This document shows, piece by piece, positions 32,185 through 40,194 of a DNA stretch of 42,159 nt. The translations under genes and the position numbers were made by a program. The notes beneath the pieces were generated by a model. The model worked only from the letters and a program-made list of their open reading frames with translations. It searched no databases and was not told the origin of the DNA. The stretch is from SIG440 sp045591095 (lineage in GTDB: Bacteria; Bacillota; Clostridia; Monoglobales; Monoglobaceae). Every line of letters starts with the position of its first letter. The first letter of the stretch is position 1. Location: the NCBI GenBank assembly GCA_045591095.1, contig JAZNSF010000026.1:1-42159 (forward strand). Reading direction: 5' to 3'.

Positions 32185-34542
32185 TTAACCTGCTTCTTTT
32201 AATGTTATTGTAAGCACTGTCATATCATCTTTTGCCGTGCCGCCTTGCTTTTGGGCGGCACGGTTTAGTATATCTTCGGCAAGGTTTCGGTTTTCTTCAT
32301 TTTGCCCGCTTTCCTTTACAAATTCCCCTACCCATCTATAGCCTTCTTCATTCGTCTCAATGCCGTCAGTCATCATTACAATCTTGTCCCCGTCACGAAG
32401 CTTTGTTTTTGATATATCCGCCTCGGCCTCGGCAATAATCCCAACAGGCAGCGCCGATGCGTTAACCGACCTTACTCTGCCGGTGTTGCTTAGAATAAAG
32501 CTTGGCTCAGCTCCTGTCTTTATGAACTGCGCCTCACCTGTATAAAGGTCTATTATGCAAAGGTCAAGGGTAACAAAAGCCGCATCCTCGGACTTCATTA
32601 TCATAATGGAATTTATAAGTCTTACAGCTATGCGGCTGTCAAAGCCTGCCTCTAAAAAACTATCCAGAAGTTCTAAGATTGCCTCGCTTTCCTTTGCAGG
32701 CCTACTGCCTGTTCCCATTCCATCGCTTATTGCTATTATAAACTTACCGTTTTTTAAATTCAGAAATCTAAAGTTGTCCCCGCTTTTTTCGGAAGCCGCA
32801 AGCGTTGCTTCCTCGGTTTCGACCTCGTAGCGCTGTGCTTCGGTAAAAACAAGCCTTATAAGCTTTTTATCGTCCGGGACTTCCTCCCGCATCAAAGTAT
32901 TAAACCCCAGGTGCGACTTCATAACTTTTTCTATTGTACGCCTCGTCTTGCCCTGAAACTTTGCTGCTTTCATAACGACCTCGACTTTGTATCTCTCATC
33001 CTTATCCTGCAAAATATTTACGCTCTTTGGTTTTATTCCGTTTAGTTCAAGCTTCGAACGGATTTCAAAGCCGGATACCGCTATTTCCCTTGTATCTGTG
33101 TCTATTTCGCTTGTTAATCCTTCCAGGATTTTAGAAACACCATCAAGCTGTTTACCGACCAGCTGCCGGCTTTCAGAAAGTCTGCTTCGCCATACCTGCC
33201 GCACACGGTATATATCGTATTGGTGATTTAGCTCCTCCAAAAGTCCCGCTGTATTTATGCATCTTTTTGACAGCACCTGGCTTAAGTCCTCGGATTTTGC
33301 CACACCTTTTTCACGCATAATGCCAAGAAGCTTAAGCATTTCCTCGTAGGTCGAGCTGAAGTACTGTCCCCAGCACACTCCGGACTTGCGGCAATTTTTG
33401 CAAACCTTGTCTGCTGCTGCATCGAATAGTTCTGCCACATCGGCACCATTCTTTTTTACTTCTTTGTCCGAAAGGCGTTCCATTGTCCGTGCCATAGACT
33501 CAAAAGCCGCGGCTGCGGCATTTAACTTTGCCTTTATACTCTCCTTTACCTTTGCGATTGCATCCCGCTCCTCGCTTCCAAGCGAGATTACTTTTTTTAC
33601 TTTTTCAATCCAGACAGTTGGTACAAAGAAAAACACTACTGCCGCCGTTAAGATTTCCCAAAGCGAAAGAATTGACTCTGTAGCATAGTTGTTGTATACC
33701 GCCATAACTGCGTTAGCAAGCAAAATCCCGGCTACCGCTCCGCCCTTGCCAAACTTTGAAAACGCCCCTGCCAGAAATCCGCAAAAGCCAAAGGCGCCAA
33801 GGGCCGCCAAAAAAAAGTCGCCGCCAATCCCTGAAATTATGCCAAGAACAATGCCTGCACCGGTCGAAAAGCCTGCTCCGCATCCTGCCGAAACAACCAT
33901 CAGCATTATGCTCGAAGCAAAATTCATAACCGAAAACCCGGAGCCAATATATATCTCCTTAAATCCCAAAAGTGCGACCAGTATCACCGCCGCTAAGCTA
34001 AGCTTTGAGTCGCCGTCAAGATATGAGGTGAATATTTTACCGTCCTTAATTGCCGAAATACTTTTTTCCATCATCAAGGCACCCGAAACCACCAGCGCTC
34101 CTTCGCACAAAACGAGGATTAGCCCTAAAACAGAAAATCCCTCTACCAAAAGTGCACCAAGTCCCGTAACCATTACCGAAACCCCTGCAATTATGCCTGA
34201 GGTTACATCGCTTAGTCTTACCCCCTTTTCAAGAATAAACAATGTGCTTAAATAAATAATCCCGGCACATAAGTATTTTAGCGCACCTATTCTGCCCGAG
34301 ACCGCCGCACTTCCAATGCTTATAGCAACAAATATCAGCACTGCCTTAAGGGTCAGCTTCCTCTCCTGCGAAAGAAACGCCATCCCGAAAGGCGCAATCC
34401 CCGGGAGCGGCATTGCCATTGCAACAAAAATCCCAACGAGGCTTGTCCACAAATCCTCCGAGGACACCTTAAGCCTTACTTTTTTAAAGATTCTTTGCCT
34501 TTGTGCTTCTTCCTTATATGTATATGTTTTTGCTTCGGCCAT
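32185..34542 (-). CDS. spoIIE: Stage II sporulation protein E (membrane PP2C phosphatase)
   Basis: 785 aa sporulation phosphatase that dephosphorylates SpoIIAA to activate sigma-F in the forespore and helps place the polar septum. The N-terminal third (about 30-320) has roughly ten membrane helices; a central regulatory region with a Cys-x-x-Cys pair (about 380, VCKNCRKSGVCWG) follows; the C-terminal PP2C domain (about 575-780) has SDGMGTGSRPAKESE, VTLDLCIIDLYTGEA and DKIVMMTDGIE. The start is the ATG at 34542 with AGGAGG 7 nt upstream; an upstream in-frame start at 34587 lacks a site. A Spo0A-type promoter precedes it. It shows that this is an endospore former or a recent descendant. Confidence 0.93.
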   Translation of the reverse strand: MAEAKTYTYKEEAQRQRIFKKVRLKVSSEDLWTSLVGIFVAMAMPLPGIAPFGMAFLSQERKLTLKAVLIFVAISIGSAAVSGRIGALKYLCAGIIYLSTLFILEKGVRLSDVTSGIIAGVSVMVTGLGALLVEGFSVLGLILVLCEGALVVSGALMMEKSISAIKDGKIFTSYLDGDSKLSLAAVILVALLGFKEIYIGSGFSVMNFASSIMLMVVSAGCGAGFSTGAGIVLGIISGIGGDFFLAALGAFGFCGFLAGAFSKFGKGGAVAGILLANAVMAVYNNYATESILSLWEILTAAVVFFFVPTVWIEKVKKVISLGSEERDAIAKVKESIKAKLNAAAAAFESMARTMERLSDKEVKKNGADVAELFDAAADKVCKNCRKSGVCWGQYFSSTYEEMLKLLGIMREKGVAKSEDLSQVLSKRCINTAGLLEELNHQYDIYRVRQVWRSRLSESRQLVGKQLDGVSKILEGLTSEIDTDTREIAVSGFEIRSKLELNGIKPKSVNILQDKDERYKVEVVMKAAKFQGKTRRTIEKVMKSHLGFNTLMREEVPDDKKLIRLVFTEAQRYEVETEEATLAASEKSGDNFRFLNLKNGKFIIAISDGMGTGSRPAKESEAILELLDSFLEAGFDSRIAVRLINSIMIMKSEDAAFVTLDLCIIDLYTGEAQFIKTGAEPSFILSNTGRVRSVNASALPVGIIAEAEADISKTKLRDGDKIVMMTDGIETNEEGYRWVGEFVKESGQNEENRNLAEDILNRAAQKQGGTAKDDMTVLTITLKEAG

Positions 34543-34591
34543 ACATATTCCTCCTGTGTAAAATTTCCATATTTTCCTAATTTTCATTTTA

Positions 34592-34625
34592 ATTATATAA
34601 GGAGAAATATGCGCTAATTGTCGAA
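34592..34625 (-). promoter_or_regulatory. Spo0A-controlled spoIIE promoter with 0A box
   Basis: On the minus strand TCGACA (34619-34624), a 21-bp spacer and TATAAT (34592-34597). The over-long 21-bp spacing with a 0A box (TTGTCGAA on the plus strand, 34618-34625) overlapping the -35 is the arrangement of Spo0A-dependent sigma-A promoters of B. subtilis spoIIE and spoIIG. Confidence 0.75.
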
Positions 34626-34661
34626 TTTAAGTCTTGATTACAGCATTTTAAAAAAGTTAAA

Positions 34662-34693
34662 GCGACGGTACGACAAAAAGTCGTGTCCGCCGC
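34662..34693 (-). terminator. Terminator of the enolase gene
   Basis: On the minus strand GCGGCGG pairs with CCGTCGC and, inside a small internal loop, ACGAC pairs with GTCGT around a TTTTT loop; TTTAACTTTTTT follows. It starts 13 bp after the eno stop. Confidence 0.82.
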
Positions 34694-34705
34694 CAAAAAA
34701 GCCGT

Positions 34706-36019
34706 TTATTCAAGATTAAACCACGCGCATGTCCCCGGATAGTATGCCGACGATTCAAGTTCTTCCTCAATTCTTAAGAGTCTGTTATATTTTGCCGTTC
34801 TGTCAGTTCTGGAAGGCGCCCCTGTCTTTATCTGTCCCGAGTTTGTAGCTACTGCAATATCGGCAATCGTGGTATCTTCGGTTTCGCCGCTCCGGTGCGA
34901 AGTTACTGCTGTATATCCCGCACGGTTCGCAGTTTCAATCGCTTCCAACGTTTCTGTCAGAGTCCCTATTTGATTTACTTTAATAAGAATTGAATTTGCA
35001 ACGCCTAAATGTATTCCTTTTTTTAATCGCTCGGTGTTGGTCACAAAGAGGTCATCTCCCACAAGCTGAACCTTGCCGCTAAGCCTTTTTGTAAGCATAT
35101 CCCAGCCTTCCCAGTCCTCCTCTGCCATTCCATCTTCAATAGAAATTATCGGATATTTCGACGCCCAATCCGCCCAAAAATCTACCATTTCTTCTCTTGA
35201 CAGCATTTTGTCCGTTTTCCAAAAATAATATTTGCCTGCCTCGCCCTTTTCCTTTGCGGCTTCGTACATTTCGGTAGAGGCCGGGTCAAGTGCAATCTTA
35301 AAATCATCATAGGGTCGATACCCTGCTTTTTCCACTGCCTCAAGGATTATTTTTACCGCCTCTTCGTCTTCTTTAAGATTCGGGGCAAAGCCGCCCTCGT
35401 CGCCTACCGCTGTCGAGTAACCTTTTTCTTTTAATATTTTCTTTAAGGTATGAAAAACCTCGCTGCACCATCTTAAAGCCTCGCTAAATGACTTTGCCCC
35501 AACGGGCATAATCATAAACTCCTGACAGCTGACCGAATTATCTGCGTGCTTACCGCCATTGATAATATTCATCATCGGCACCGGCATGGTTTTTGCATTT
35601 ACGCCGCCTATATAATTATAAAGGCTTTGACCAAGCGCATGTGCGGCCGCCTTTGCACATGCAAGGGATACCGCAAGAATGGCATTCGCACCAAGCCTTG
35701 ACTTGTCACGTGTCCCGTCAAGCTTAATCAGCGTGCGGTCAATAAATGGCTGGTCCAGTACATTAAGGCCAAGTAGTGCATCCGCAATCTCGCCGTTAAC
35801 GTTTTTCACTGCATCCAAAACACCCTTCCCCATATATCGACTTGCATCACCGTCCCGTTTTTCACACGCTTCAAAAGCACCGGTCGACGCACCCGAGGGA
35901 ACTGCCGCTCTGCCGACAAAATCGCCCTCGGCATACACCTCCACCTCAACTGTTGGATTACCGCGCGAATCCAAAATTTCTCTTGCTACTATTCCTTCAA
36001 TCGCAATGTAGTTTTTCAT
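34706..36019 (-). CDS. eno: Enolase
   Basis: 437 aa glycolytic enzyme interconverting 2-phosphoglycerate and phosphoenolpyruvate. Family blocks are complete: AREILDSRGNPTVEVEV, GGKHADNSVSCQEFMIMPVGA (substrate loop), GDEGGFAPNL (catalytic Glu), SIEDGMAEEDWEGW and DDLFVTN (Mg ligands), LIKVNQIGTLTE (catalytic Lys) and SHRSGETEDTTIADIAVA. The start is the ATG at 36019 with GGAGG 5 nt upstream; six codons further up there is another in-frame start without a site. The sequence ALDPASTEMY deviates a little from the usual ALDxAASE. A monocistronic gene with its own terminator. Confidence 0.96.
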   Translation of the reverse strand: MKNYIAIEGIVAREILDSRGNPTVEVEVYAEGDFVGRAAVPSGASTGAFEACEKRDGDASRYMGKGVLDAVKNVNGEIADALLGLNVLDQPFIDRTLIKLDGTRDKSRLGANAILAVSLACAKAAAHALGQSLYNYIGGVNAKTMPVPMMNIINGGKHADNSVSCQEFMIMPVGAKSFSEALRWCSEVFHTLKKILKEKGYSTAVGDEGGFAPNLKEDEEAVKIILEAVEKAGYRPYDDFKIALDPASTEMYEAAKEKGEAGKYYFWKTDKMLSREEMVDFWADWASKYPIISIEDGMAEEDWEGWDMLTKRLSGKVQLVGDDLFVTNTERLKKGIHLGVANSILIKVNQIGTLTETLEAIETANRAGYTAVTSHRSGETEDTTIADIAVATNSGQIKTGAPSRTDRTAKYNRLLRIEEELESSAYYPGTCAWFNLE

Positions 36020-36063
36020 CTCTGCCTCCAATAACATTTATTTACTTAAAGTATTTCCCAAAC

Positions 36064-36091
36064 TTTAGAAATTATATATATTTTTTCTAAA
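36064..36091. other. AT-rich inverted repeat between eno and the helical-protein gene
   Basis: TTTAGAAA and TTTCTAAA flank a 12-bp AT-only centre in the divergent gap. It could be an operator or part of a promoter for either gene; I cannot place clear -35/-10 boxes for either side. Confidence 0.3.
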
Positions 36092-36134
36092 TCCGGGGCA
36101 GAATAATATTAAATTTTCGAAAGGAGTAGCATTT

Positions 36135-36569
36135 ATGAATGGTACAGATACAGTAAAATTGCTCAAAGAAAGTGACGCAGGGGTAAAAATGGGGGTTTCA
36201 GCAATTGACGACGTGCTTGACAAGGTTTCATCGGACAAGCTTCTTAACATTCTTAACGAATCAAAGGAAAAACACCAACAGCTGGGCAGCAAAATCCACG
36301 AAATGTTAAACAAGGAGCATGACGAAACCAAAGAGCCAAACCCCATTGCAAAAAGTATGTCCTGGATGAAGACCAACGTAAAGCTTGCAATGGACAAAAA
36401 CGACCAGACCATCGCAGACCTCATAACCGACGGATGCAATATGGGCGTAAAATCCCTAAACCGCTATCTCAACCAGTATGCTGCCGCATCCGAGGAGGCA
36501 AAATCCTATACAAAAGAGCTTATTGACCTTGAAGAAAGCCTTGCCAAGGATATTGCCTGCTATCTATAG
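36135..36569 (+). CDS. Conserved-looking helical-bundle protein of unknown function
   Basis: 144 aa cytoplasmic protein without signal peptide, membrane helix or Cys cluster. It is almost entirely helical by composition, with segments DAGVKMGVSAIDDVLDKV, KLLNILNESKEKHQQLG, SWMKTNVKLAMDKNDQTI and ADLITDGCNMGVKSLNRYL, and ends in an acidic helix; the pattern and size suggest a four-helix bundle of the ferritin-like or DUF2383-like kind, but no metal-ligand pattern is obvious. AAAGGAG is 8 nt before the ATG. Monocistronic, between divergent eno and convergent recD2, with a strong terminator. I do not recognise a function. Confidence 0.75.
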   Translation: MNGTDTVKLLKESDAGVKMGVSAIDDVLDKVSSDKLLNILNESKEKHQQLGSKIHEMLNKEHDETKEPNPIAKSMSWMKTNVKLAMDKNDQTIADLITDGCNMGVKSLNRYLNQYAAASEEAKSYTKELIDLEESLAKDIACYL

Positions 36570-36570
36570 C

Positions 36571-36606
36571 AAAAAGGACTTGAACGTAAAAGTTCAAGTC
36601 CTTTTT
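36571..36606. terminator. Bidirectional terminator
   Basis: A perfect 15-bp stem AAAAAGGACTTGAAC/GTTCAAGTCCTTTTT with a 6-nt loop, working for the helical-protein gene (plus) and recD2 (minus), whose stop lies at its edge. Confidence 0.93.
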
Positions 36607-38804
36607 CATCTTATTTTCATTTTTTCATTAAGGGCCGAGTACCTCTCTTGAATACGGTCATTTAAAATAAACTGCTTTAAAATTTCTTCCTTGCCCACCA
36701 GTATAACCAATTTTCTTGCCCTTGTCACACCCGTATAAAGCAGGTTTCTTGTCATAAGCAGCCGATGCGTTTCAAAGATTGGCATAATCACCACATCAAA
36801 CTCGCTTCCCTGACTTTTATGAACGGTTATGGCATAGGCAAGCTCCAACTCCTCTAAGCTGCCAAAGTCATACTTAACCGTCTTTTCGTCGTCAAATGTT
36901 ACCGTAAGGTTCTTGGCAGGATAGTTTATGTCCGTAACAAATCCTACGTCGCCGTTAAAGACCCCCATGCCCTTTTCAGAGCCTCTTTGCAGGTTCCATT
37001 CAAGGTTATAATTGTTTTTATTTTGCATAACCTTGTCGCCAAGGCGAAATTTACAGCCTCCCAAAGCCTCGGTTTGAGTCTTTTCATCCAATGGATTAAG
37101 CACAAGCTGTAATACCTCATTTAGATTATTTACCCCTGCCGCCGTCTTTCTGCTTGGCGTTATCACCTGTATCTGAGATATGCTGTCCACTCCATAGGCC
37201 TTTGGTATCCTTGTTTTGCATAGTCCTGCTATAGTGCCTGCAAGCATATCAACATCTTCACAATTTACCAAAAAGAAGTCGTTGTCGCGGTCGTTACAAA
37301 AAGGCATCTCGCCCTTATTTATTCTGTGAGCATTGACGACAATCATACTCTCCTTTGCCTGCCTAAAAATCTCAGTAAGCTTTATGCATTCAATAGAATC
37401 GCTGTCTATAATATCCCTAAGTACATTCCCCGCCCCGACAGCAGGCAGCTGGTCGCTATCCCCCACCATTATAAGCCTTGCCTTTTGAGGCAGCGCCAAA
37501 AGAAGGCTATGCATCAAAAGAATATCAACCATTGACATCTCGTCAACTATCAAAATGTCACAGTCAAGCGGATTTTTCTCATTTCTTGCAAAATAGGACT
37601 GCCCAAGACCGTTTGATGGCATATTTTCCAAGAGTCTATGAATGGTCTTTGCTTCTAAGCCCGAAACCTCGCTCATCCGCTTTGCAGCTCTCCCTGTAGG
37701 CGCTGCAAGAGCAATAGATTTTCCCTTTGCAGTCATTATGCTGATTATGGCATTTATTATGGTGGTTTTACCTGTACCCGGGCCACCCGTAATCACTGTA
37801 GCCGAATTCCGAAGCACCGCCTCCACCGCATCACGCTGAGAGTCTGACAGTAAAATTCCGGTTTCTTCTTCGGCCTCAAGAATCGTCGTTTCCAATTCGT
37901 CCCGTCTGATATCATAAATCATACCACTCATTTCTTTTAATCGGGCAGCAACACCGCGTTCCGCATCGTAAAACATTTTCAGATACACCGCATCAAATTC
38001 GTCCTGATGTTCAGTTGCCAGGTCACCATTCATCGAAAGCACCGAAATAGCATCTTCTACCTCATCATTTTCCACTTCCAAAACCAATTTAGCCTGACTG
38101 ACAAGTGCAGTCTTTGGCACAAAGGTATGACCATTCAGGTAGGCTGCATTCATAAGCACACTCTTTACCCCTGCATAAATTCTTGGCAAAAAATTTTTGG
38201 GGATATTCAAGCTTTCTGCAATCTTGTCACAAAGATTAAACGGGTAATCATCAATGGCAGTCAGCACAAACGGATTTTCACTGACCAAAGCGATAACATT
38301 CTCGCCAAATGTGCGATAAGCTTTTACAGCAAGGTTCGGCGAGACCCCATATTTTTGAAAGAACACCACAATCTTTTTCATTCCGATTTGTTCCAGGTAT
38401 CGTTTATATATATCATCAGCCTTTGCCTTAGAAATCCCCTTTATCTCGCAAAGCCTCTCGGGTTGTTTCTCAATTATTTCAAGGGCATCGCGGCCAAATC
38501 TTTCCACAATCTTCCGGGCAGTACTTTTCCCCACATGCGGAAGTATTCCGGACCCTAAATAAAGCTCTATGTCATCCTCTTTTTCAGGCTTAAGCCGCTC
38601 AAAAGTCTGGACGCTGAACTGCTGGCCATACTCGGGATGGTTGCGCCACGAGCCAAACGCATCAAGCCTCTCGCCTTCAAAAAGCCCTGGCATATATCCC
38701 GTCAAGGTATAAAGCTTTCCCTCTGACGAAACATCGCATACCGTATATCCGTTATCCTGATTTTCGTATATTATTCCTTCCACTGTTCCCAAAATCCGGT
38801 CCAT
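36606..38804 (-). CDS. recD2: ATP-dependent 5'-3' DNA helicase RecD2
   Basis: 732 aa RecD-like helicase of the RecBC-independent class. An N-terminal OB-like region (1-75) and tandem helix-hairpin-helix repeats (about 85-140, SGILPHVGKSTARKIVERFG and CEIKGISKAKADDI) precede superfamily 1B motifs: Walker A GGPGTGKTT, Walker B IVDEMSMVD, GDSDQLPAVGAGN and the C-terminal ELAYAITVHKSQGSEFD plus TGVTRARKLV. It acts in repair and replication-fork maintenance. The ATG at 38804 has GGAGG 9 nt upstream; an ATG two codons earlier has only 3 nt spacing. Confidence 0.93.
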   Translation of the reverse strand: MDRILGTVEGIIYENQDNGYTVCDVSSEGKLYTLTGYMPGLFEGERLDAFGSWRNHPEYGQQFSVQTFERLKPEKEDDIELYLGSGILPHVGKSTARKIVERFGRDALEIIEKQPERLCEIKGISKAKADDIYKRYLEQIGMKKIVVFFQKYGVSPNLAVKAYRTFGENVIALVSENPFVLTAIDDYPFNLCDKIAESLNIPKNFLPRIYAGVKSVLMNAAYLNGHTFVPKTALVSQAKLVLEVENDEVEDAISVLSMNGDLATEHQDEFDAVYLKMFYDAERGVAARLKEMSGMIYDIRRDELETTILEAEEETGILLSDSQRDAVEAVLRNSATVITGGPGTGKTTIINAIISIMTAKGKSIALAAPTGRAAKRMSEVSGLEAKTIHRLLENMPSNGLGQSYFARNEKNPLDCDILIVDEMSMVDILLMHSLLLALPQKARLIMVGDSDQLPAVGAGNVLRDIIDSDSIECIKLTEIFRQAKESMIVVNAHRINKGEMPFCNDRDNDFFLVNCEDVDMLAGTIAGLCKTRIPKAYGVDSISQIQVITPSRKTAAGVNNLNEVLQLVLNPLDEKTQTEALGGCKFRLGDKVMQNKNNYNLEWNLQRGSEKGMGVFNGDVGFVTDINYPAKNLTVTFDDEKTVKYDFGSLEELELAYAITVHKSQGSEFDVVIMPIFETHRLLMTRNLLYTGVTRARKLVILVGKEEILKQFILNDRIQERYSALNEKMKIR

Positions 38805-38828
38805 CCGCATCCACCTCCTTTAAAAGGT

Positions 38829-38858
38829 ATTTTATCACATTTTCATATTTTATGTCAA
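38829..38858 (-). promoter_or_regulatory. Sigma-A promoter of recD2
   Basis: On the minus strand TTGACA (38853-38858), an 18-bp spacer and TAAAAT (38829-38834). The -35 lies 5 bp from the phage-side terminator, marking the host/phage boundary tightly. Confidence 0.75.
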
Positions 38859-38862
38859 ACAA

Positions 38863-38904
38863 AAATAGAGTAATGCCTAAGCGTTATTATGCATTACTCT
38901 ATTT
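38863..38904 (-). terminator. Terminator of the phage lysis/tail operon
   Basis: A perfect 14-bp stem AAATAGAGTAATGC/GCATTACTCTATTT with a 14-nt loop, followed on the minus strand by a T-rich tract, 13 bp after the endolysin stop. Confidence 0.88.
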
Positions 38905-38917
38905 CATCATATCTACT

Positions 38918-39487
38918 TTATATAATTGCCTCTGCAAGTTTTCTGACAAGTTCCTCGCCATACTTATAGCAAAGCAAAAACTCAATTGTCTCATCTTCAA
39001 TCCCGGCCTTTGCCTGGATAATTTCAATTGCATCTTCAACGGACATATCCTTCACTCCTTCCTTGATTTTTTCGGTCGGGAAGTACCTCCCGGGGCAAGC
39101 GGTACTTTGCAATGTCTTATGTCCCACCACAGTTGCATTTGGATAAAGTTCCTTCAAATAATCAATAAGCGCTCTCCCGCTTTTCTCCTGTAAGGCGGGC
39201 ATACTTTGCTGTTTTTCAAAATTCCCCTCAAAGCAAACGCCTACACTTTTTTGATTTGCTCCCAAGGTATGTGCCCCCACAGCTCCTATGGGCCTGCCCT
39301 TATAGACCTTGCCGTCTTTTCTTACATAAAAATGATATCCTATCCCCGAATATCCCCGTTCCTTGTGGAGTCTATGAATACTTTCTGCATCTCCATCTCC
39401 TGCACGGTGATGGAGCACTATATAACTGGTCTCGTATCGATTTGTCAAAGGGTTTTTCCAGTCATAGCTTTTAGAAATTATTTCCAT
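38918..39487 (-). CDS. Phage endolysin, N-acetylmuramoyl-L-alanine amidase (Amidase_2)
   Basis: 189 aa amidase of the PGRP/Amidase_2 fold. Zinc ligands are H26 (VLHHRAG), H123 (VGHKTL) and C131 (TACPGRYFP), with HRLHKERGYSGIGYHFYVRKDG between them. The C-terminal 45 residues (DMSVEDAIEIIQAKAGIEDETI and on) resemble a small helical wall-binding or spacer segment. It lacks a signal peptide, so release would need the holin encoded immediately upstream; the genes overlap by 17 nt. Last gene of the phage operon. Confidence 0.9.
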   Translation of the reverse strand: MEIISKSYDWKNPLTNRYETSYIVLHHRAGDGDAESIHRLHKERGYSGIGYHFYVRKDGKVYKGRPIGAVGAHTLGANQKSVGVCFEGNFEKQQSMPALQEKSGRALIDYLKELYPNATVVGHKTLQSTACPGRYFPTEKIKEGVKDMSVEDAIEIIQAKAGIEDETIEFLLCYKYGEELVRKLAEAII

Positions 39488-39911
39488 TCTCGTTTTCCTC
39501 CCGCAAGACCTCTATAGCCTTTGTCACTGCATTTGGCAGCGGCATACCCATCAGCCCCGCATTTTCTATTATCGAAATTGCCTCGTTTGTGATAAATCCG
39601 ATTACCGTCGCTGTCAATATATAGCTTGTCCCAAGCAGTATGTCAAGCCTTCGTGCAAGAATAACAAACAAAAATGTCATGCACTTTTTGCAAAGTCCCG
39701 TCCAGCCTATGCGGCTGTCCAGTCTTCCCGTTTTTGACTTGTTGCTGTTTTTAAATACCCCTGCCACAACAATTCCCATAGCATAATCCACAACCATAAA
39801 TATTATAAGAGTTGCTATGTTCTCGGACCAACCCCCAAATAAATCCACAATTACACCGCCTAGCATACCGAAAAACGTACAAATGCCAACCTTTATACCT
39901 GATATGTTCAC
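39471..39911 (-). CDS. Phage holin family protein
   Basis: 146 aa with three or four membrane helices (ICTFFGMLGGVIVDLF, ATLIIFMVVDYAMGIVVAGVF, CMTFLFVILARRLDIL, YILTATVIGFITNEAISII) and the basic K-S-x-x-G-R-L-D-S-R-I-G-W-x-G-L-x-K segment of the Phage_holin_4 (BlyA/toxin-secretion) family. The start is the GTG at 39911: GGAGG inside the last codons of the upstream gene lies 6 nt before it, and the start follows that gene's TAG by 1 nt. An ATG at 39929 lacks a site. It forms the lesion letting the endolysin out. Confidence 0.9.
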   Translation of the reverse strand: MNISGIKVGICTFFGMLGGVIVDLFGGWSENIATLIIFMVVDYAMGIVVAGVFKNSNKSKTGRLDSRIGWTGLCKKCMTFLFVILARRLDILLGTSYILTATVIGFITNEAISIIENAGLMGMPLPNAVTKAIEVLREENENGNNF

Positions 39912-39912
39912 A

Positions 39913-40182
39913 CTACTCCTCCGTTTCATCTGGCTTTGGCAAATCGCTAATCGTATACTTACAATATATCTTATCCCCAGCTACCTCATATTCCGTGTTA
40001 AGATACTGCGTTTCCATATCACAATCCGGTCTTTCGCCCTCAACCATTTCCATATACCCAAACTCCTTTAAGTCCTTAACAGAAGGATTTGCAATGGTCT
40101 TAACCAATTTCTTTCCTATATATCGCTTTAACACCTCGCCGTTATAGGGAATTACTTCATTCTTACTTATAAATAAATACAT
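39913..40182 (-). CDS. Small phage protein of unknown function
   Basis: 89 aa soluble protein (starts MYLFISKNEVIPYNG, ends acidic with KPDETEE). Lies between a tail-fibre gene and the holin gene in the same direction, a place commonly filled by short uncharacterised proteins in Firmicute siphophages. No motif recognised. Its last codons contain the ribosome binding site of the holin gene. Coding support is the tight packing and composition; function unknown. Confidence 0.75.
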   Translation of the reverse strand: MYLFISKNEVIPYNGEVLKRYIGKKLVKTIANPSVKDLKEFGYMEMVEGERPDCDMETQYLNTEYEVAGDKIYCKYTISDLPKPDETEE

Positions 40183-40194
40183 CTTACATTCTCC

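Noticed and set aside
33689..34255. A 188-codon plus-strand ORF opposite spoIIE
   Set aside because: Pro/Ala/Ser-rich shadow of membrane-helix codons of spoIIE, with no ribosome binding site.
34669..34679. A second 0A box upstream of spoIIE
   Set aside because: The TTTTTGTCG match lies inside the loop and stem of the enolase terminator and has a mismatch in the core.
38007..38558. A 183-codon plus-strand ORF opposite recD2
   Set aside because: No ribosome binding site and the opposite frame is a complete RecD2 with all motifs.
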